Source of the DNA: Anaerolineales bacterium
Lineage (GTDB): Bacteria > Chloroflexota > Anaerolineae > Anaerolineales > DRKV01
Direction: 5' to 3'
Assembly: GCA_020061145.1 (NCBI GenBank)
Contig: JAGUYX010000105.1
Location: 1 to 32,263, forward strand
DNA: 32,263 bases
Shown: in pieces, positions 1-9,279 of the stretch
Position numbering within the stretch: position 1 is the stretch's first letter
Layout: every line of letters begins with the position of its first letter
Translations under genes and position numbers: made by a program
Notes under the pieces: model-generated
Database searches by the model: none
Told to the model about the DNA's origin: nothing
What the model saw: the letters and a program-made list of their open reading frames with translations, nothing else

Positions 1-288
1 CCCCCGGCAAAAATTGCCGCCATCGGGGTCAAGGTGGATGCACGCGGCATCACCCGCCACGGTTTTGCGTTAAACGTACAGCCGGACATGACTTATTGGG
101 AGGGAATCATCGCTTGCGGTCTGGCGGATCATGCAGTCACCAGCCTTGCAGAGCGCCTGGACACCCCGCCTTCTCTGGCGGCGATTATTGAACAGGTTAT
201 TCTGGCGTTTGGAGAAGTGTTTGGCTACCGGATGCAGGTTGATAAAGGAGTAGCCGGGGTGTTTGACGCAAATCCGATATACCTGTAA
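1..288 (+). CDS. lipB: Lipoyl(octanoyl) transferase, C-terminal part (5' end outside window)
   Basis: Frame open from base 1: KIAAIGVKVDARGITRHGFALNVQPDMTYWEGIIACGL..VTSL matches the LipB C-terminal signature. Confidence 0.88.
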   Translation, partial: PPAKIAAIGVKVDARGITRHGFALNVQPDMTYWEGIIACGLADHAVTSLAERLDTPPSLAAIIEQVILAFGEVFGYRMQVDKGVAGVFDANPIYL

Positions 289-337
289 ACTATAGGGCGG
301 AACATTACACTTTATGGCTCGCCCTGTGGAGAACGGA

Positions 338-970
338 ATGTTATCCTTTTCCAATCAATTGACCATGCGCGCCGGTCCCACCCCTGGAAAAATTTTTACC
401 CTGGGTACGGGGGAATTGACACTCGGTCGCGAAACAACCAACCCAATCGCCATATCAGACCCGGAAGTCTCTCGCCGGCACGCACGCCTGGTGTATCAAA
501 ATGGCCTGTATGCTCTGGAAGACCTGAATTCTACCAATGGCACTTTTGTGAATGGGCGTCGCCTGGTAGGGCGTTATGTCTTGCAACCTGGGGATGTGAT
601 CAACCTGGGCGAAAACGTGACCCTGATATTTGAATCCACCCCGCTGGATCCGGACGCCACCACCCCTTCACCCAGCGTCTTTCCCTCCATGGAAGAGCCA
701 TACCGCCCGATACGCGCTCCAACCCAAATTAATCCGGTCCTGCCGGAGGTAGCGACCCCTACACAGACTTATTATTCCGGGCAGGTGCCGGAAAATCCGG
801 ATGAATTCGAGCCTATGCCTCCTCAGGAACGCAACCGCGCCTTGCCCTGGGTGCTGGCCGGTTGTGGTTGCCTGACAATCGTGTGTATCGCCGCGCTGGG
901 TGTGCTCTGGTATATCGACGCCAATTTCCTGTGGTGTTCAGTCTTTCCGTTTCTCCCGGGTTGCCCGTAG
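338..970 (+). CDS. FHA-domain protein with C-terminal transmembrane segment
   Basis: FHA motif GELTLGRE..ISDPEVSRRHARL..LEDLNSTNGTFVNG; hydrophobic C-terminus. ATG at 338 has GGAG upstream and is preferred over 314. Confidence 0.85.
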   Translation: MLSFSNQLTMRAGPTPGKIFTLGTGELTLGRETTNPIAISDPEVSRRHARLVYQNGLYALEDLNSTNGTFVNGRRLVGRYVLQPGDVINLGENVTLIFESTPLDPDATTPSPSVFPSMEEPYRPIRAPTQINPVLPEVATPTQTYYSGQVPENPDEFEPMPPQERNRALPWVLAGCGCLTIVCIAALGVLWYIDANFLWCSVFPFLPGCP

Positions 971-978
971 AAACCGGC

Positions 979-2577
979 TTAGCGATGGGTGGGGGAATAA
1001 AACTGGGAGGTTTCCGGCACAGTGACCACCGGACTTGTCTCCTGCCTTTCGAATATGCTCAAGCGTCTATTTACCTCAGCCAGCAGGCGAAAAGCTTCCG
1101 GGTAACGCCCCTGTCTCCAGTATTCGCCAGCCTGCACCAGTTTCGTTTCCAGCCGCCGGTTTTCTTCTGTGCTGGGGTGGCGCAGGTAATCGGCGACGAT
1201 TTGCCGTTGGCGCATTTCCTGCCCGTTGAGCAGCCATGCAGTAAGAAAATACGCCGATGGATCCAGGGCCTGTTGGTAACGGCGTACCGTATCGTACAGA
1301 TCGACCGTCAGACGTACATCTTCGAGCAGATCCGGGATCAGCGCCTGTCGTCTGAGCTCCGCCAGGAAGCGCATTTCCAGCTGCCCCAGGCTGATGCCAA
1401 AGGATTTTTTCAAGCCGCGGTCGATCGCCTGGGAGGGAGACAGGTCGCCAGGAGGCGGCAATCTCCGGTAAAAGCGGAAAAAGGCAGCCTCTCCCCATTC
1501 CTCGACCATAAATTGGACCAATGCCCCGCCTTGCAAATAACCGACTTCATGCTGGCTTTCGTAAAAATTATCCGCCAGATCCGTGAGAGGGAGGTAGAGT
1601 CCCAGCGCCGGTAACGCCGCTGCCCGGCGGAGTAACGGTTCCTGGCGGTAATGTCCCCCGCTAAAATAAACTGCCAGGCCTTCGACGAACAAAGAAGGCC
1701 GGTACCCGCCGCCCAAACGTCCATCCAGAATATGCAGCAGCTCGTGGCGCAACACCTGAGCAAGATCATTGCTGGCATAGTTACGGTCCAGATAAGAGAT
1801 GGCGATTTCATCACTGGCAAACCCGCCATGCCCGAGCACGCGCGGCAACAACACCACCTCGATGGTTTGCTCCAGCTCCACTCCCATTTTCTTGCTGGCA
1901 AATTCTGACTGGGCCTCCACCGCGTCCAACAGCAGTTCCAGATCGCGGGCAGCCGCGGTTCCACTGACATAATGCACCAGGCAACAGGCCGTTTCAGCCG
2001 ATAACCAGCGCACTGCCGGTTCTGGCGGGGGGACAGACGCTAAAGGCTGCAGGATTATTTCCTCTGTCCAGCGATAACCATCCGGCGCAATGACAAATTG
2101 CAGGTGATAAGCTCCGGGGGACAGCTCCTGGGTATCCCAGACCCATAATAACGTTGCCTGTGAACGACCGGCGATGCCAAACCGCCCAAATAAAGCGGAA
2201 CCGAGCTGATGATCTCCCAACCATACCTGGACTTGCTGTTTCTCAGCCTGGAAATCTGGCGGGGAAAGCACCTCAAAACTGACCAGATCTCCAATATACA
2301 ACCCGCCTTCAGGGTGATAACGAACCACAAACCCATTGTTGGACGATGGCGCTACCCCGGCAGAATATTCCTCCGGAGGTGCTTTGGGCGCCATTTCTGT
2401 AGCAGATAAAGTTCGAGAAGAAGGAGGGTTAACCCTTAAATCGGCTGCCGCCTCGCCAGCCTTGTCCGGGATTTGATTCACACCATAAGTCAAATTTGCA
2501 AACTGGCAGGCAGGCGAAAACAACGATACAAGCAACAGGAATACCGGCAACCAACGCTGCACCAGGGGTGATTTCAT
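979..2577 (-). CDS. Peptidase-MA-like gluzincin metalloprotease, probable lipoprotein
   Basis: Signal peptide with SPAC lipobox; HELLHILD (HExxH) followed by FVEGLAVYFSGG. Confidence 0.75.
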   Translation of the reverse strand: MKSPLVQRWLPVFLLLVSLFSPACQFANLTYGVNQIPDKAGEAAADLRVNPPSSRTLSATEMAPKAPPEEYSAGVAPSSNNGFVVRYHPEGGLYIGDLVSFEVLSPPDFQAEKQQVQVWLGDHQLGSALFGRFGIAGRSQATLLWVWDTQELSPGAYHLQFVIAPDGYRWTEEIILQPLASVPPPEPAVRWLSAETACCLVHYVSGTAAARDLELLLDAVEAQSEFASKKMGVELEQTIEVVLLPRVLGHGGFASDEIAISYLDRNYASNDLAQVLRHELLHILDGRLGGGYRPSLFVEGLAVYFSGGHYRQEPLLRRAAALPALGLYLPLTDLADNFYESQHEVGYLQGGALVQFMVEEWGEAAFFRFYRRLPPPGDLSPSQAIDRGLKKSFGISLGQLEMRFLAELRRQALIPDLLEDVRLTVDLYDTVRRYQQALDPSAYFLTAWLLNGQEMRQRQIVADYLRHPSTEENRRLETKLVQAGEYWRQGRYPEAFRLLAEVNRRLSIFERQETSPVVTVPETSQFYSPTHR

Positions 2578-2652
2578 AGGCCATATTATAATAAGCCCAG
2601 ATCGCCTTCTCAGAGAACTTCAACCCCACTTTTAAACCTTACGGAGGTTCAC

Positions 2653-3729
2653 ATGGCTCATCTTTTCGTCCCGGGTCCGGTGGATGTAGACCCTGAGGTC
2701 GCCCAACAACAGACTCGCCCGATGGTTGCTCATCGCAGCAAGGAATTCGAGGAAATTTTTCACCGCGCGGCAGACAAATCCAAAGCCTTATTCGGCACCC
2801 AGCAGCGGGTGTTTATCAGCACTTCGTCGGGGACGGGTTTGCAGGAAGCGGCGATGCGCAATCTGGTCAGGGAACGCGTGCTGGTGTGTATCAATGGCGC
2901 TTTCAGCAAACGCTGGTATGAAGTCGCCACCACGAACGGAAAAACCACCGGAAAACTGGAAGGCGAATGGGGCAAACCCATCCTGCCCGAGCACGTCGCA
3001 GCAGCCTTACAGGAAGTTCACTACGACACCGTGGCGGTGGTCCATAACGAAACCTCGACCGGGTTGATGAATCCGGTCCCGGAAATCGCCCAGGCAGTGC
3101 GCGAGACCAGCCCCGATACATTGATCTGCGTCGATACCGTGTCCTCGCTGGGCGGCGTGGTCTTTGAGATGGATAAGTGGGGACTGGATTTTGTTTTGAC
3201 CTCATCTCAAAAGGCGCTGGCCCTGCCACCCGGCATCTCTCTGGCGGCAGTTTCCGAGCGCGCTATGGAGCGGGCCAAAGAAGTGCCTGACCGCGGCTGG
3301 TATTTCGATTTATTACGCCTGGAAAAACATCGCCTGGCAAACTCCACGCCTGCCACGCCAGCGGTATCGCTCATATACGCTCTGGATTACCAGATGGACC
3401 GTATCCTGACTGAAGGTATCGAAGCACGCGCCGACCGGCACGCGGCTATGCGCCGGCGAGTGGAAGATTGGGCAAAGCAACGGGGTTTCGCCATGTTTGC
3501 CGAGGATGGCTACCGCTCCAATACGGTGAGTTGTGTGACCAACCTGCGAGAAATGGATATTTCAGGGTTGAACAAATTCCTGGGCGAGCGCGAAATGCGC
3601 ATTTCCAACGGTTATGGCGATCTGAAAAACAAGACTTTCCGCATTGCCCATATGGGCGAGATTCACATGGCGGATTTGCAAATCCTGCTGGCTGCCATGG
3701 ATGAATATCTCGCCAAAAACCATTCCTAG
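2653..3729 (+). CDS. Class V aminotransferase (alanine-glyoxylate/serine-pyruvate aminotransferase family)
   Basis: FVPGPVDVDPEV..; VHNETSTGLMNPV; VDTVSSLGG; SSQKALALPPG (PLP-lysine region). Confidence 0.88.
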   Translation: MAHLFVPGPVDVDPEVAQQQTRPMVAHRSKEFEEIFHRAADKSKALFGTQQRVFISTSSGTGLQEAAMRNLVRERVLVCINGAFSKRWYEVATTNGKTTGKLEGEWGKPILPEHVAAALQEVHYDTVAVVHNETSTGLMNPVPEIAQAVRETSPDTLICVDTVSSLGGVVFEMDKWGLDFVLTSSQKALALPPGISLAAVSERAMERAKEVPDRGWYFDLLRLEKHRLANSTPATPAVSLIYALDYQMDRILTEGIEARADRHAAMRRRVEDWAKQRGFAMFAEDGYRSNTVSCVTNLREMDISGLNKFLGEREMRISNGYGDLKNKTFRIAHMGEIHMADLQILLAAMDEYLAKNHS

Positions 3730-3740
3730 ACAGGCGCTCG

Positions 3741-4988
3741 ATGAGCCAGGATCCAAACGCAACATACCCGGTAACTTTCGAGCGCCTGGTGTATGGCGGC
3801 GAGGCGCTGGGACGCCTGCCCGATGGGCGGGCTGTTTTTGTGCCTTTCGTGCTCCCGGGAGAACAAGCGGAAATCCGCCTGGTCGAAGATAAACCCCGTT
3901 TTGCACGCGGCGTACTGGTCCGGTTGATCACCTCCTCTCCCGAGCGCATCCAACCGCGCTGTATGCACTTCACCGAGTGCGGAGGCTGCCACTACCAGCA
4001 CATGAGCTATCCCGCCCAATTAAAAGCCAAAACCGATATATTGATCGACCAGCTGGAACGCATCGGGAAATTGAACAACCCGCCGGTGCGCCCTGCCATA
4101 CCGGCTTTCAGCCCGTGGAATTACCGCAACTATATCCAGTTCCATCAGGACCCGGCGGGTAAGCTGGGTTATGTGCGTTTTGATGGGCAGGGTGTGCTGG
4201 CAATTCAGGAATGCCATTTGCCAGAACCGCCCTTGAACAAAACCTGGCCCCGCTTTGACCTGGAACCCATTCAAGGCCTGGAAAGAATAGGTTTGCGCCT
4301 GGGAACCTATGGGGATGTTTTGCTTACCCTGGAGAGCAGCGAGCCGGAAGCTGCCGATTTCAGTGTGGACTTCGATCTATCGGCCGTTCATCTGGGTCCG
4401 GAAAACTCCATTCTGCTTGCCGGGGACGATCACGTGATTATGGAAGTTCTGGAGCGAGCCTTTCGAGTTTCCGCAGGGTCATTTTTCCAGGTGAACACAA
4501 TCGTCACAGCCCTGCTGGTCAGCCAGTTGTTGGAAGCAGTAAACCCTTCCCGGGAAGAGCTTGTCCTGGATGTCTATTGCGGTGTCGGCCTGTTCAGCGC
4601 TTTCCTGGCAGAGCGTGCCGGGCAGGTAGTTGGGGTGGAGGCGTCTCCGTATGCGGTCTACGACTTCGAAGTCAACCTGGCTGAGTTCGACAACGTGAGC
4701 ATCTACGAGGGAGAGGCGGGAGAAGTTCTACCGCTCCTGGAGCTGCATCCCGCTATTGTTGTGCTCGACCCACCCAGGGCAGGGGTGGAAATCCCCGCCC
4801 TGGAAGCGGTGATCGAGATGGCGCCGCGCCTCATTGCGTATGTCTCCTGCGACCCGGCCACCCTGGCGCGGGATGCACGCCGGCTGGTAGCAGGGGGATA
4901 CCGCCTGGAAGAAGTAACCCCATACGATCTTTTCCCACAGACGTATCACATCGAAAGCCTTAGTCTCTTCCGGAAAACACCCGATTGA
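3741..4988 (+). CDS. TRAM-domain RNA (uracil-5-)-methyltransferase, RumA/TrmA family
   Basis: N-terminal TRAM-like region, CxxCGGCxxQH cluster (CMHFTECGGCHYQH), VLDVYCGVGLFSAFLA SAM motif, VLDPPRAG, ISYVSCDPATLARD-like motif. Confidence 0.92.
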   Translation: MSQDPNATYPVTFERLVYGGEALGRLPDGRAVFVPFVLPGEQAEIRLVEDKPRFARGVLVRLITSSPERIQPRCMHFTECGGCHYQHMSYPAQLKAKTDILIDQLERIGKLNNPPVRPAIPAFSPWNYRNYIQFHQDPAGKLGYVRFDGQGVLAIQECHLPEPPLNKTWPRFDLEPIQGLERIGLRLGTYGDVLLTLESSEPEAADFSVDFDLSAVHLGPENSILLAGDDHVIMEVLERAFRVSAGSFFQVNTIVTALLVSQLLEAVNPSREELVLDVYCGVGLFSAFLAERAGQVVGVEASPYAVYDFEVNLAEFDNVSIYEGEAGEVLPLLELHPAIVVLDPPRAGVEIPALEAVIEMAPRLIAYVSCDPATLARDARRLVAGGYRLEEVTPYDLFPQTYHIESLSLFRKTPD

Positions 4989-5017
4989 ACACTCCCGAAA
5001 ATTAACCCACAAAATGC

Positions 5018-5045
5018 TTGACATTCTCCCCGATTCCGGTATAAT
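5018..5045 (+). promoter_or_regulatory. Sigma70-type promoter upstream of the DUF3052-like gene
   Basis: Exact TTGACA (5018-5023), 16-nt spacer, exact TATAAT (5040-5045); CDS starts at 5109. Confidence 0.75.
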
Positions 5046-5108
5046 TAGAACATAAGTTCTGATATTTCCGGAACCACACCTCACCGTCGAGCGGGAGAAG
5101 CCTGCAGG

Positions 5109-5612
5109 ATGATGATTCTGATGTTGCCAACCGAAAGATCTTCCAATAATTCGGAACCCGCATCCGCAGGGTATTCAGGAAAACCCCTCGCCCAAAAGTT
5201 GGGATTGAAACCGGGAATGCGGGCGTTGGTGCTGAACGCGCCCAAAGAATATGGGGATTTCTTCGAGGTATTCCCCGACGGTGTTGAATGGGTTTCCGGG
5301 GAAGAACCGGGAGCGGTGGATTTTATCCATCTCTTCGTCACCAGCCAGGTTAAGCTGGAACAAACCTTGCAGACAATGAAGCCGCGGATTTTACCGGAAA
5401 GACTCATCGGTGAAAAGCAATCCCCTTCTGGCAAGCGGTATGGCATGATCTGGGTCTCGTGGCCGAAAAAGGCCTCTGGAGTGCCAACCGATCTGGACGA
5501 AAATTGGATCCGGCAGCAAGCCCTGCAATTGGGTCTGGTCGATGTAAAAGTAGCGGCGATCGACGAAGTCTGGTCTGGTCTGAAACTTGTAATCCGTGTG
5601 CAAGACCGGTGA
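5109..5612 (+). CDS. DUF3052-like protein
   Basis: LAQKLGLKPGMRALVLNAPKEY..; IHLFVTSQ; GMIWVSWPKKASGVPTDLDENWIRQQALQLGLVDVKVAAIDEVWSGLKLVIR. Confidence 0.72.
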   Translation: MMILMLPTERSSNNSEPASAGYSGKPLAQKLGLKPGMRALVLNAPKEYGDFFEVFPDGVEWVSGEEPGAVDFIHLFVTSQVKLEQTLQTMKPRILPERLIGEKQSPSGKRYGMIWVSWPKKASGVPTDLDENWIRQQALQLGLVDVKVAAIDEVWSGLKLVIRVQDR

Positions 5613-5652
5613 GCAACGCTGTTTCAAATGGATGCTCGCTCTGGAGGCAAAT

Positions 5653-5928
5653 ATGAACGTAGGCATGTTGTGGTTCGATAACGATACCAAATCCGAAATC
5701 AAAACAAAAATCAAGCGCGCCGCAGTCTATTATCAGAAAAAATACGGGCAGTTCCCTAACCTGTGTTACGTCCATCCCAGCATGGTGAATGGGGATTCGG
5801 TAAAAGCCGAGGGGATCGAGATCCGCACGACACGTTCCGTTTTGCCGCATCATTTTTGGATTGGCGTGTATAGCGAGCCGCCGCTGGCGGAAAAATCCGA
5901 GGTCAGCCTGTCTAAAAGCAATCACTGA
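5653..5928 (+). CDS. Small conserved-looking hypothetical protein (91 aa)
   Basis: ATG at 5653 preceded by GGAGG; MNVGMLWFDNDTKSEIKTKIKRAAVYYQKKYG.. ; overlaps the convergent holA 3' end by 7 nt. Confidence 0.65.
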   Translation: MNVGMLWFDNDTKSEIKTKIKRAAVYYQKKYGQFPNLCYVHPSMVNGDSVKAEGIEIRTTRSVLPHHFWIGVYSEPPLAEKSEVSLSKSNH

Positions 5929-6992
5929 TCTGCTGCGGTAGCGGCTACCAGCATATTCAGCGCCACCGGCATCTCGATCTGGCTGGTTTTGACCCCCCGG
6001 TCGATTTCCAATAACTTATGGTACACGGCTTCCAGGTCAGGCAATGAAAATTGCCTGACCTGCTCGTTTAATTTTCGCGCAACATAGGAATGAACTTTTA
6101 CAAGTCGAGCGATATCGGCTTCTCCGCCGCCATCGTCGACCACCTCACGCGCCATCAACAGCAGCCGGAACTGGCGCACAACCATACCAAACAGGCGCAG
6201 CGGATCTTCATCCTCCAGCAGGCGAGTCAATAATTCCATCGCCCTGGTTGCATTGCGCAACCCCAACGCATCGACCAGGTCAAAAACGCTGGTTTCTGCG
6301 ATATCAGCGACCAGCAAGACCACATCATCCAGCTCAATCTCGCCTCGGTAGTTGACATACGCCAGCAGCTTTTGCAATTCATGGTCGGCGGTGCGCGTGT
6401 CGGTACCTACCAGGTTGCTTAGCGCCCCGGCTGCGTCCAGGCTGATCTGCCCCCCCAGCTCGCGCGCGCGACTCTGGATCCAGCGCGCCATAGCCGCTCC
6501 TCGGGGAAGCTGGTAAGCCCGGATAAACACCCGTGTTGGATTTTGTTTGGCCCATTTGACCAACCAGTGATCGTGGACGCGTTTGCTGCTGTAAGGCGCC
6601 GCCAGTTCGACATCCTCCAGCGTGGTGTATTCCGCCAGCACCAGCGCTGTCGATGCGGGAATCTCCTCCAGTAAAGCCAGAAAGGCTTCACGCGCGGCTT
6701 TGCCGCTCCCATCGCCAGATGTCTCATTGGTAGTTCCATCTATGCCAGTGGTTTTCCGCCTGAAACGCGCCAGGGGGTGGTGGAGAATCACCACGCGCCG
6801 GTCTGCCAGAAAAGGCAGCGCCAGAGCAATATTGCGCAATTCTTCAAGGGTAGCGTTGCGCCCATCCAAAATACTGACATTCATATCCCCCATGCCGCCA
6901 CTGGCTGACCGATCTTGGATTTCTTTGATAGCCTGTTGAATGGCGAACTCATTATCCCCATGGAACAGGTACACTACCGGTTTGCTGCTCAT
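5922..6992 (-). CDS. holA: DNA polymerase III subunit delta
   Basis: VYLFHGDNEFAIQQAIKEI..; LPFLADRRVVILHHPL; DLVDALGLRNATRAMELLTRLLEDEDPLRLFGMVVRQFRLLL. Confidence 0.9.
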   Translation of the reverse strand: MSSKPVVYLFHGDNEFAIQQAIKEIQDRSASGGMGDMNVSILDGRNATLEELRNIALALPFLADRRVVILHHPLARFRRKTTGIDGTTNETSGDGSGKAAREAFLALLEEIPASTALVLAEYTTLEDVELAAPYSSKRVHDHWLVKWAKQNPTRVFIRAYQLPRGAAMARWIQSRARELGGQISLDAAGALSNLVGTDTRTADHELQKLLAYVNYRGEIELDDVVLLVADIAETSVFDLVDALGLRNATRAMELLTRLLEDEDPLRLFGMVVRQFRLLLMAREVVDDGGGEADIARLVKVHSYVARKLNEQVRQFSLPDLEAVYHKLLEIDRGVKTSQIEMPVALNMLVAATAADQ

Positions 6993-6996
6993 TTAC

Positions 6997-7551
6997 TTAT
7001 CCGCGGGTACTCACCCGGTGCACAGGAATGCCGTTTTTCACCGCACTTTCCACTCCCAAAATTTCCAGATTGCCTGGCTCGCCAGAGGTGGTAAAACGCC
7101 TTTGCAGTTGATTACCTAAAGGTTGGGCCAGAATCAGCGCCAGGGTAGCGAACATGGCGGCAAAAGATAACCGTTCGAATTTATCGCGTAACCGCGGCCC
7201 GGCGCCAAACATGGTCAGCGCCCCTGCCAGCCCCGCCAGCGCGCCGCCGGTGACGAAATTGGTGCCACAATTAGGATGGACAGCCAGGTTCTGCTCACCT
7301 GCCCGCATTCGCCGTAATGCTTCGTGGGCAGCGCTTTCAACCGCTTCCGCAGGCACTTCCCCCAAAATCCAAAAACCGCCCGTATTGGAATAACCTGCCA
7401 TATTCATCCTCGGGAAGCGCGCCGCCAGCAAATGCAGGGTTGCATGTTCCAACCCGTGATTGCGCCGGATGCGCGATATCGGCTCAAAATTTAACAGTGA
7501 ATCCAGTAAACCAGCCATGTGTGGATCGCTCTCCTTCCATCCATGGATCAA
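6997..7551 (-). CDS. DUF6391-like membrane-associated protein
   Basis: RIRRNHGLEHATLHLLA..; GGFWILGEVP; HPNCGTNFVTGGALAG. Domain name assigned from memory. Start may be at MAGLLDSLLNF. Confidence 0.7.
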   Translation of the reverse strand: MIHGWKESDPHMAGLLDSLLNFEPISRIRRNHGLEHATLHLLAARFPRMNMAGYSNTGGFWILGEVPAEAVESAAHEALRRMRAGEQNLAVHPNCGTNFVTGGALAGLAGALTMFGAGPRLRDKFERLSFAAMFATLALILAQPLGNQLQRRFTTSGEPGNLEILGVESAVKNGIPVHRVSTRG

Positions 7552-7621
7552 GGGCGGAAACCCACCCTGAAAGTGGGGAATTGGGATGTTCGCTGCAGGT
7601 GATTATACATTTAATAACTAA

Positions 7622-7644
7622 TCCCGCAGGCTTTACCTGCGGGA
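7622..7644 (-). terminator. Intergenic hairpin at the end of the 7722-10578 minus-strand operon
   Basis: TCCCGCAGG / CCTGCGGGA 9-bp perfect stem, 5-nt loop. T-rich tract clearer on the plus strand (AAAATTTT), so possibly bidirectional. Confidence 0.5.
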
Positions 7645-7721
7645 AAATTTTACTTAAAGCGCCTGGCGGGCTCCTGATTGCCGGTTTACCCGCAGTTCAG
7701 CCCAAAAACGATCACGCGCCT

Positions 7722-8447
7722 TCAATTCCCCGGCGCAGCGGTTGCCGGCCCTGGCACGCTGACCGGTTTTCCGGAGGTGGCGCGCAAGAACCCCAGAAAC
7801 ATCAGGATAGCGCCTAACAACTCGCTAAAGTAAAGCCAATCTGCCAGCCCGGCTTTGATAAACGAACCGCCCAAAGCCGGCAGCAACGCGCCGGCAGCAA
7901 TCAGGACGTTGCCTACCATCCGATCGAACAAAACTCGTTTTCGCCAGAAGATAAACGCGGAATAGAGTGCACCACCAACCAGTCCGAGGGTGCCATAAAC
8001 GTTCAACAATATCGTCAACGTAATGATCGCGCCGCTGCGAACTATAATGTCCCGATATTGAGAGCTTACGGGGTCGGCGATATTGTAACTGGCAGCCGCT
8101 TCAGTGACCGGAGCGATGAATACCAGCACGGCTGCGATAACCGACACCACAGCCAGTATGCCCGTCAGAGTCGGCGCCACATTACGTTTGCGTACCAGCA
8201 AGTGGATGGTGCCCTGTCCCAACCAGGCGGCGGTGAGCATGGCGCCACTCAGGTACCATAATTTAAGGATAAATTCGCTATAGAATAGCGACAGGTACAG
8301 TTCCCCAAACGTACCCAACCCATATAAAACCAGTCCAAAACCCCACAAAAGAAGGTAAGTGCCTCTTTTTACACGATAACGGTTCAGCACCGCGCCTGCA
8401 AAAATCGCAGTCATCAGGGTGGAAAACAAAGGCAAATAATTCATCAC
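7722..8447 (-). CDS. Multi-TM integral membrane protein, unknown function
   Basis: 241 aa with about 7 hydrophobic segments; in line with upstream minus-strand genes. Confidence 0.75.
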   Translation of the reverse strand: MMNYLPLFSTLMTAIFAGAVLNRYRVKRGTYLLLWGFGLVLYGLGTFGELYLSLFYSEFILKLWYLSGAMLTAAWLGQGTIHLLVRKRNVAPTLTGILAVVSVIAAVLVFIAPVTEAAASYNIADPVSSQYRDIIVRSGAIITLTILLNVYGTLGLVGGALYSAFIFWRKRVLFDRMVGNVLIAAGALLPALGGSFIKAGLADWLYFSELLGAILMFLGFLRATSGKPVSVPGPATAAPGN

Positions 8448-8475
8448 GCCCTTCCTCTCTCCTCTACATTTTCCA

Positions 8476-8649
8476 TCAAGTGCCGGGTGTAAGTCCCAGA
8501 ACAGCCAAAATGATGATTGCTAAAGTCGCCAGCAAACCTGCAGCAAGCAAGAAAAAAACCAGCGGCATCAGCCAGCGCATCAGGCGCCCGCTGGAGAAAC
8601 GCTTGCTCTTCAAGCGTTTATCTTGATCATCCCCGGTTGCTGCGCTCAT
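8476..8649 (-). CDS. 57-aa single-TM small protein (not in the supplied ORF track)
   Basis: Read by hand: MSAATGDDQDKRLKSKRFSSGRLMRWLMPLVFFLLAAGLLATLAIIILAVLGLTPGT*; start overlaps the 3' end of the 8627-9253 gene by 23 nt. Confidence 0.6.
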   Translation of the reverse strand: MSAATGDDQDKRLKSKRFSSGRLMRWLMPLVFFLLAAGLLATLAIIILAVLGLTPGT

Positions 8650-9253
8650 AGGCCTCCATGGTTTCCAGCAGGGTGAGCATCACCAGATCGGTAAAGCTAG
8701 TTAATTTCCTCAGCATATCGCTCCACACCCTGGGCGAAGTCACCACAGCTTCTTCATAGACATATAAAACAGAATCCATAACCAGATCGCGAAAATACAA
8801 AAAAGCCTTAATGGCTTCGATGGTGGTCAGGTTGCAGCGCCGCGCCTGTGAGGCGTATTCAAAGCCCAGGGCGCGCGCTTCTGCGGCTGCTTTTTGCCCG
8901 TTAGCGCCCATATAGGCCATCAGGCTTTGCACGGTAGCCCGCCCACTCCGGCGGTACTGGTCGCGCGCCTCGCTATCCAGCTTGCGATACCAGCTTTCCG
9001 ATTCCAGCTCGCCTTCACCAATGTGCAGGCGGGTCATACGTAAAGCCGTCTGCCCCACCTGTTCGATATCTGCCTGCCCCTCCGCGTTATGGGATTGCAG
9101 CCATAATCCAACGTCACTGCGCCGATAACGCCGGTGACCTCCACGAGTGCGATGTACAGGCAACTCTCCTTGATCCGACCAGTTACGAACGGTGCTTGGA
9201 TGTACCCCCAACAATTTTGCTACTTCTCCCAGGCTTAACCACTCTTCTCCCAT
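8627..9253 (-). CDS. MerR/BldC-like HTH transcriptional regulator with helical C-terminal domain
   Basis: LSLGEVAKLLGVHPSTVRNWSDQGELPVHRTRGGHRRYRRSDV winged-HTH signature. Confidence 0.85.
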   Translation of the reverse strand: MGEEWLSLGEVAKLLGVHPSTVRNWSDQGELPVHRTRGGHRRYRRSDVGLWLQSHNAEGQADIEQVGQTALRMTRLHIGEGELESESWYRKLDSEARDQYRRSGRATVQSLMAYMGANGQKAAAEARALGFEYASQARRCNLTTIEAIKAFLYFRDLVMDSVLYVYEEAVVTSPRVWSDMLRKLTSFTDLVMLTLLETMEAYERSNRG

Positions 9254-9279
9254 ATAAGTCCTTGTTTTTCTTCAGGATA

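Noticed and set aside
862-1614. 250-aa plus-strand ORF
   Set aside because: Antisense to the metalloprotease gene at 979-2577; low-complexity translation with no recognisable domain. Typical GC-rich shadow ORF.
1410-1970. 186-aa minus-strand ORF
   Set aside because: Alternate frame within the metalloprotease gene; Trp/Cys/Arg-rich translation is characteristic of an out-of-frame reading.
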